Below the pieces are notes generated by a model. That model had not been told where the DNA came from. It did not search any database and saw only the letters and a program-made list of their open reading frames with translations. The position numbers and the translations under genes are program-made. 64,000 nucleotides of DNA from Allodiplogaster sudhausi (Eukaryota; Nematoda; Chromadorea; Rhabditida; Diplogasteridae): the NCBI GenBank assembly GCA_945643635.1, contig CALZFC010000080.1, positions 1,596,001 to 1,660,000 on the forward strand, in the 5' to 3' direction. Shown one piece after another: positions 63,114 to 64,000 of the stretch; within the stretch, counting starts at the first letter, position 1, and the number at the start of each line of letters is the position of its first letter.

Positions 63114-64000
63114 ATGAGCAGTCCCGTCGGAATGCGCTGTAAGTTGCCTTCTCTCCGTCCATCCTCTGCCCGATGCCCCGGGGTGATAAGGACCGGAAGA
63201 TTGTTGCGCCGCGTGGTAGTGATGATTCTTATTCTTGAAGATAAAGAATCATCAGTGAAAAGCATCGAAAAAGAGAGATCTTCATTGCTGATAAACTGAG
63301 CCTACTAAATCTGCCAACGTCACTTGTTGATTTGCCAACGTCTCATCTGATTCTCTCTCTTGATTTTCTTCTTTCCCTTCTCCCCGCTCGCGGTCATCTT
63401 TGTAAATCCCGTCTCTGGCAGGCAAATTGCTTATTTCGTGTTTCCTACTCCCTTGGTATCTCATCTTTGATAAAGGAAGATAGTAGCCTACCGTAATCCC
63501 CTCTTCCCTGATTCAGGCGACGCGCTCTCGTTAGTCGACCCCGTCGAGATTGACGTCGGAGTCGCCACCGCCGCAATCAGCTCAGGCGGCCGGCCAATCA
63601 GTGCTCCGGTATCTCACTTTCCCCTCGGAAATAATTTTTTTAATAAAAAATGTTTTCTAATTTATATGGTAGAGTGTGTTTAGTTATCTTTTAAAGAAAA
63701 TGCTGACAGTTACGAAGATTATTTGATAGTGTCATGCGATTAAGATGTCATCAAGTAATCTTTTAGTTGTAATCGAATGATAATTTGATTGTAGACCTAC
63801 GATCCGGCCGAAGAGCAACTGTCCTCGTCTCTCACTGACGAAGGCTACTGTAGCCCGGTCAATCGGTCAGCTTCCACTCATTTCTCTATTCCCGCCACAA
63901 CAATATGCTGGGTCCTGCCCGGATTTCCTGGCCCTTTGCTAGATTACGGTACCTACTGAGGTACCGTGCTTGCAGTGTCCACCACGAACAGAAGAAGCTG
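63114..64000 (+). CDS. 5' part of an unrecognised gene, cut by the window edge
   Basis: Four exons join in phase: 63114-63138, 63517-63608, 63795-63865 and 63976 to the edge. The model starts MSSPVGMRCDALSLVDP, continues VEIDVGVATAAISSGG, RPISAPTYDPAEEQLSS and SLTDEGYCSPVNRVHHEQKKL, where the window ends on a codon boundary. All donors and acceptors are good (GTAAGT, GTATCT, GTCAGC; CAG, TAG, CAG). The N-terminus is Ser-rich and unstructured-looking, as in many transcription factors or signalling proteins, but nothing identifies the family. The exons at 59.7-60.4 kb might be upstream parts only if the ATG at 63114 is not the start. Confidence 0.55.

Overview
The window is animal (metazoan) nuclear DNA. 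Genes are split into short exons joined by GT-AG introns and, unusually often, GC-AG introns. Long non-coding stretches are packed with CT/GA microsatellites, TACATA-type short palindromes and small DNA transposons. No bacterial or viral gene organisation is present. The gene content (one insulin receptor substrate, a divergent tyrosine phosphatase, an LHFPL-type tetraspan protein, small lineage-specific families in tandem) suggests an ecdysozoan, possibly a nematode; that placement is inference. All gene models were built by hand by matching open exons, splice sites and intron phase.

Layout. 1-9.0 kb: mostly CT-rich non-coding DNA with two or three isolated exon candidates. 9.03-21.23 kb (+): a 27-exon insulin receptor substrate (IRS) homologue with PH domain, PTB domain and three YxxM motifs. 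23.29-24.84 kb (-): a 232-residue multipass membrane protein. 25.3-28.2 kb: purine-rich repeats including a 28-bp minisatellite, with two weak C-terminal exons near 27.8 kb. 29.45-33.03 kb (+): a 16-exon protein tyrosine phosphatase-like gene behind a TATA box, with a one-base disruption inside the signature motif and a minisatellite that multiplies a splice donor. 33.11-34.62 kb: a 1.5-kb inverted-repeat transposon with a 4-bp target duplication, followed directly by another 28-bp minisatellite.

35.9-40.6 kb: two related small genes on + (35.9 and 39.1 kb) flank a small secreted Cys-containing protein gene on - (37.6-38.2 kb). The second small gene carries a 459-bp MITE in an intron. 41.15-46.64 kb (+): two tandem paralogues of a Ulp1/CE-clan-like cysteine protease with conserved His-Asp-Gln-Cys order; only the first has a long KKES repeat. 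46.6-51.1 kb: CT-rich intergenic DNA. 51.1-52.92 kb (+): an LHFPL-type tetraspan gene. 53-63 kb: CT-rich DNA with a miRNA-like hairpin near 54.9 kb and a partial Ser/Pro-rich gene near 59.7-60.4 kb. 63.11 kb to the right edge (+): the 5' part of an unrecognised gene.

The genes do not form one pathway. An IRS adaptor and a tyrosine phosphatase lie 8 kb apart, but nothing here shows that they work together. The most distinctive features are the tandem lineage-specific families (proteases and the 36/39-kb pair), the high share of GC-AG introns, and repeats interacting with splice signals.
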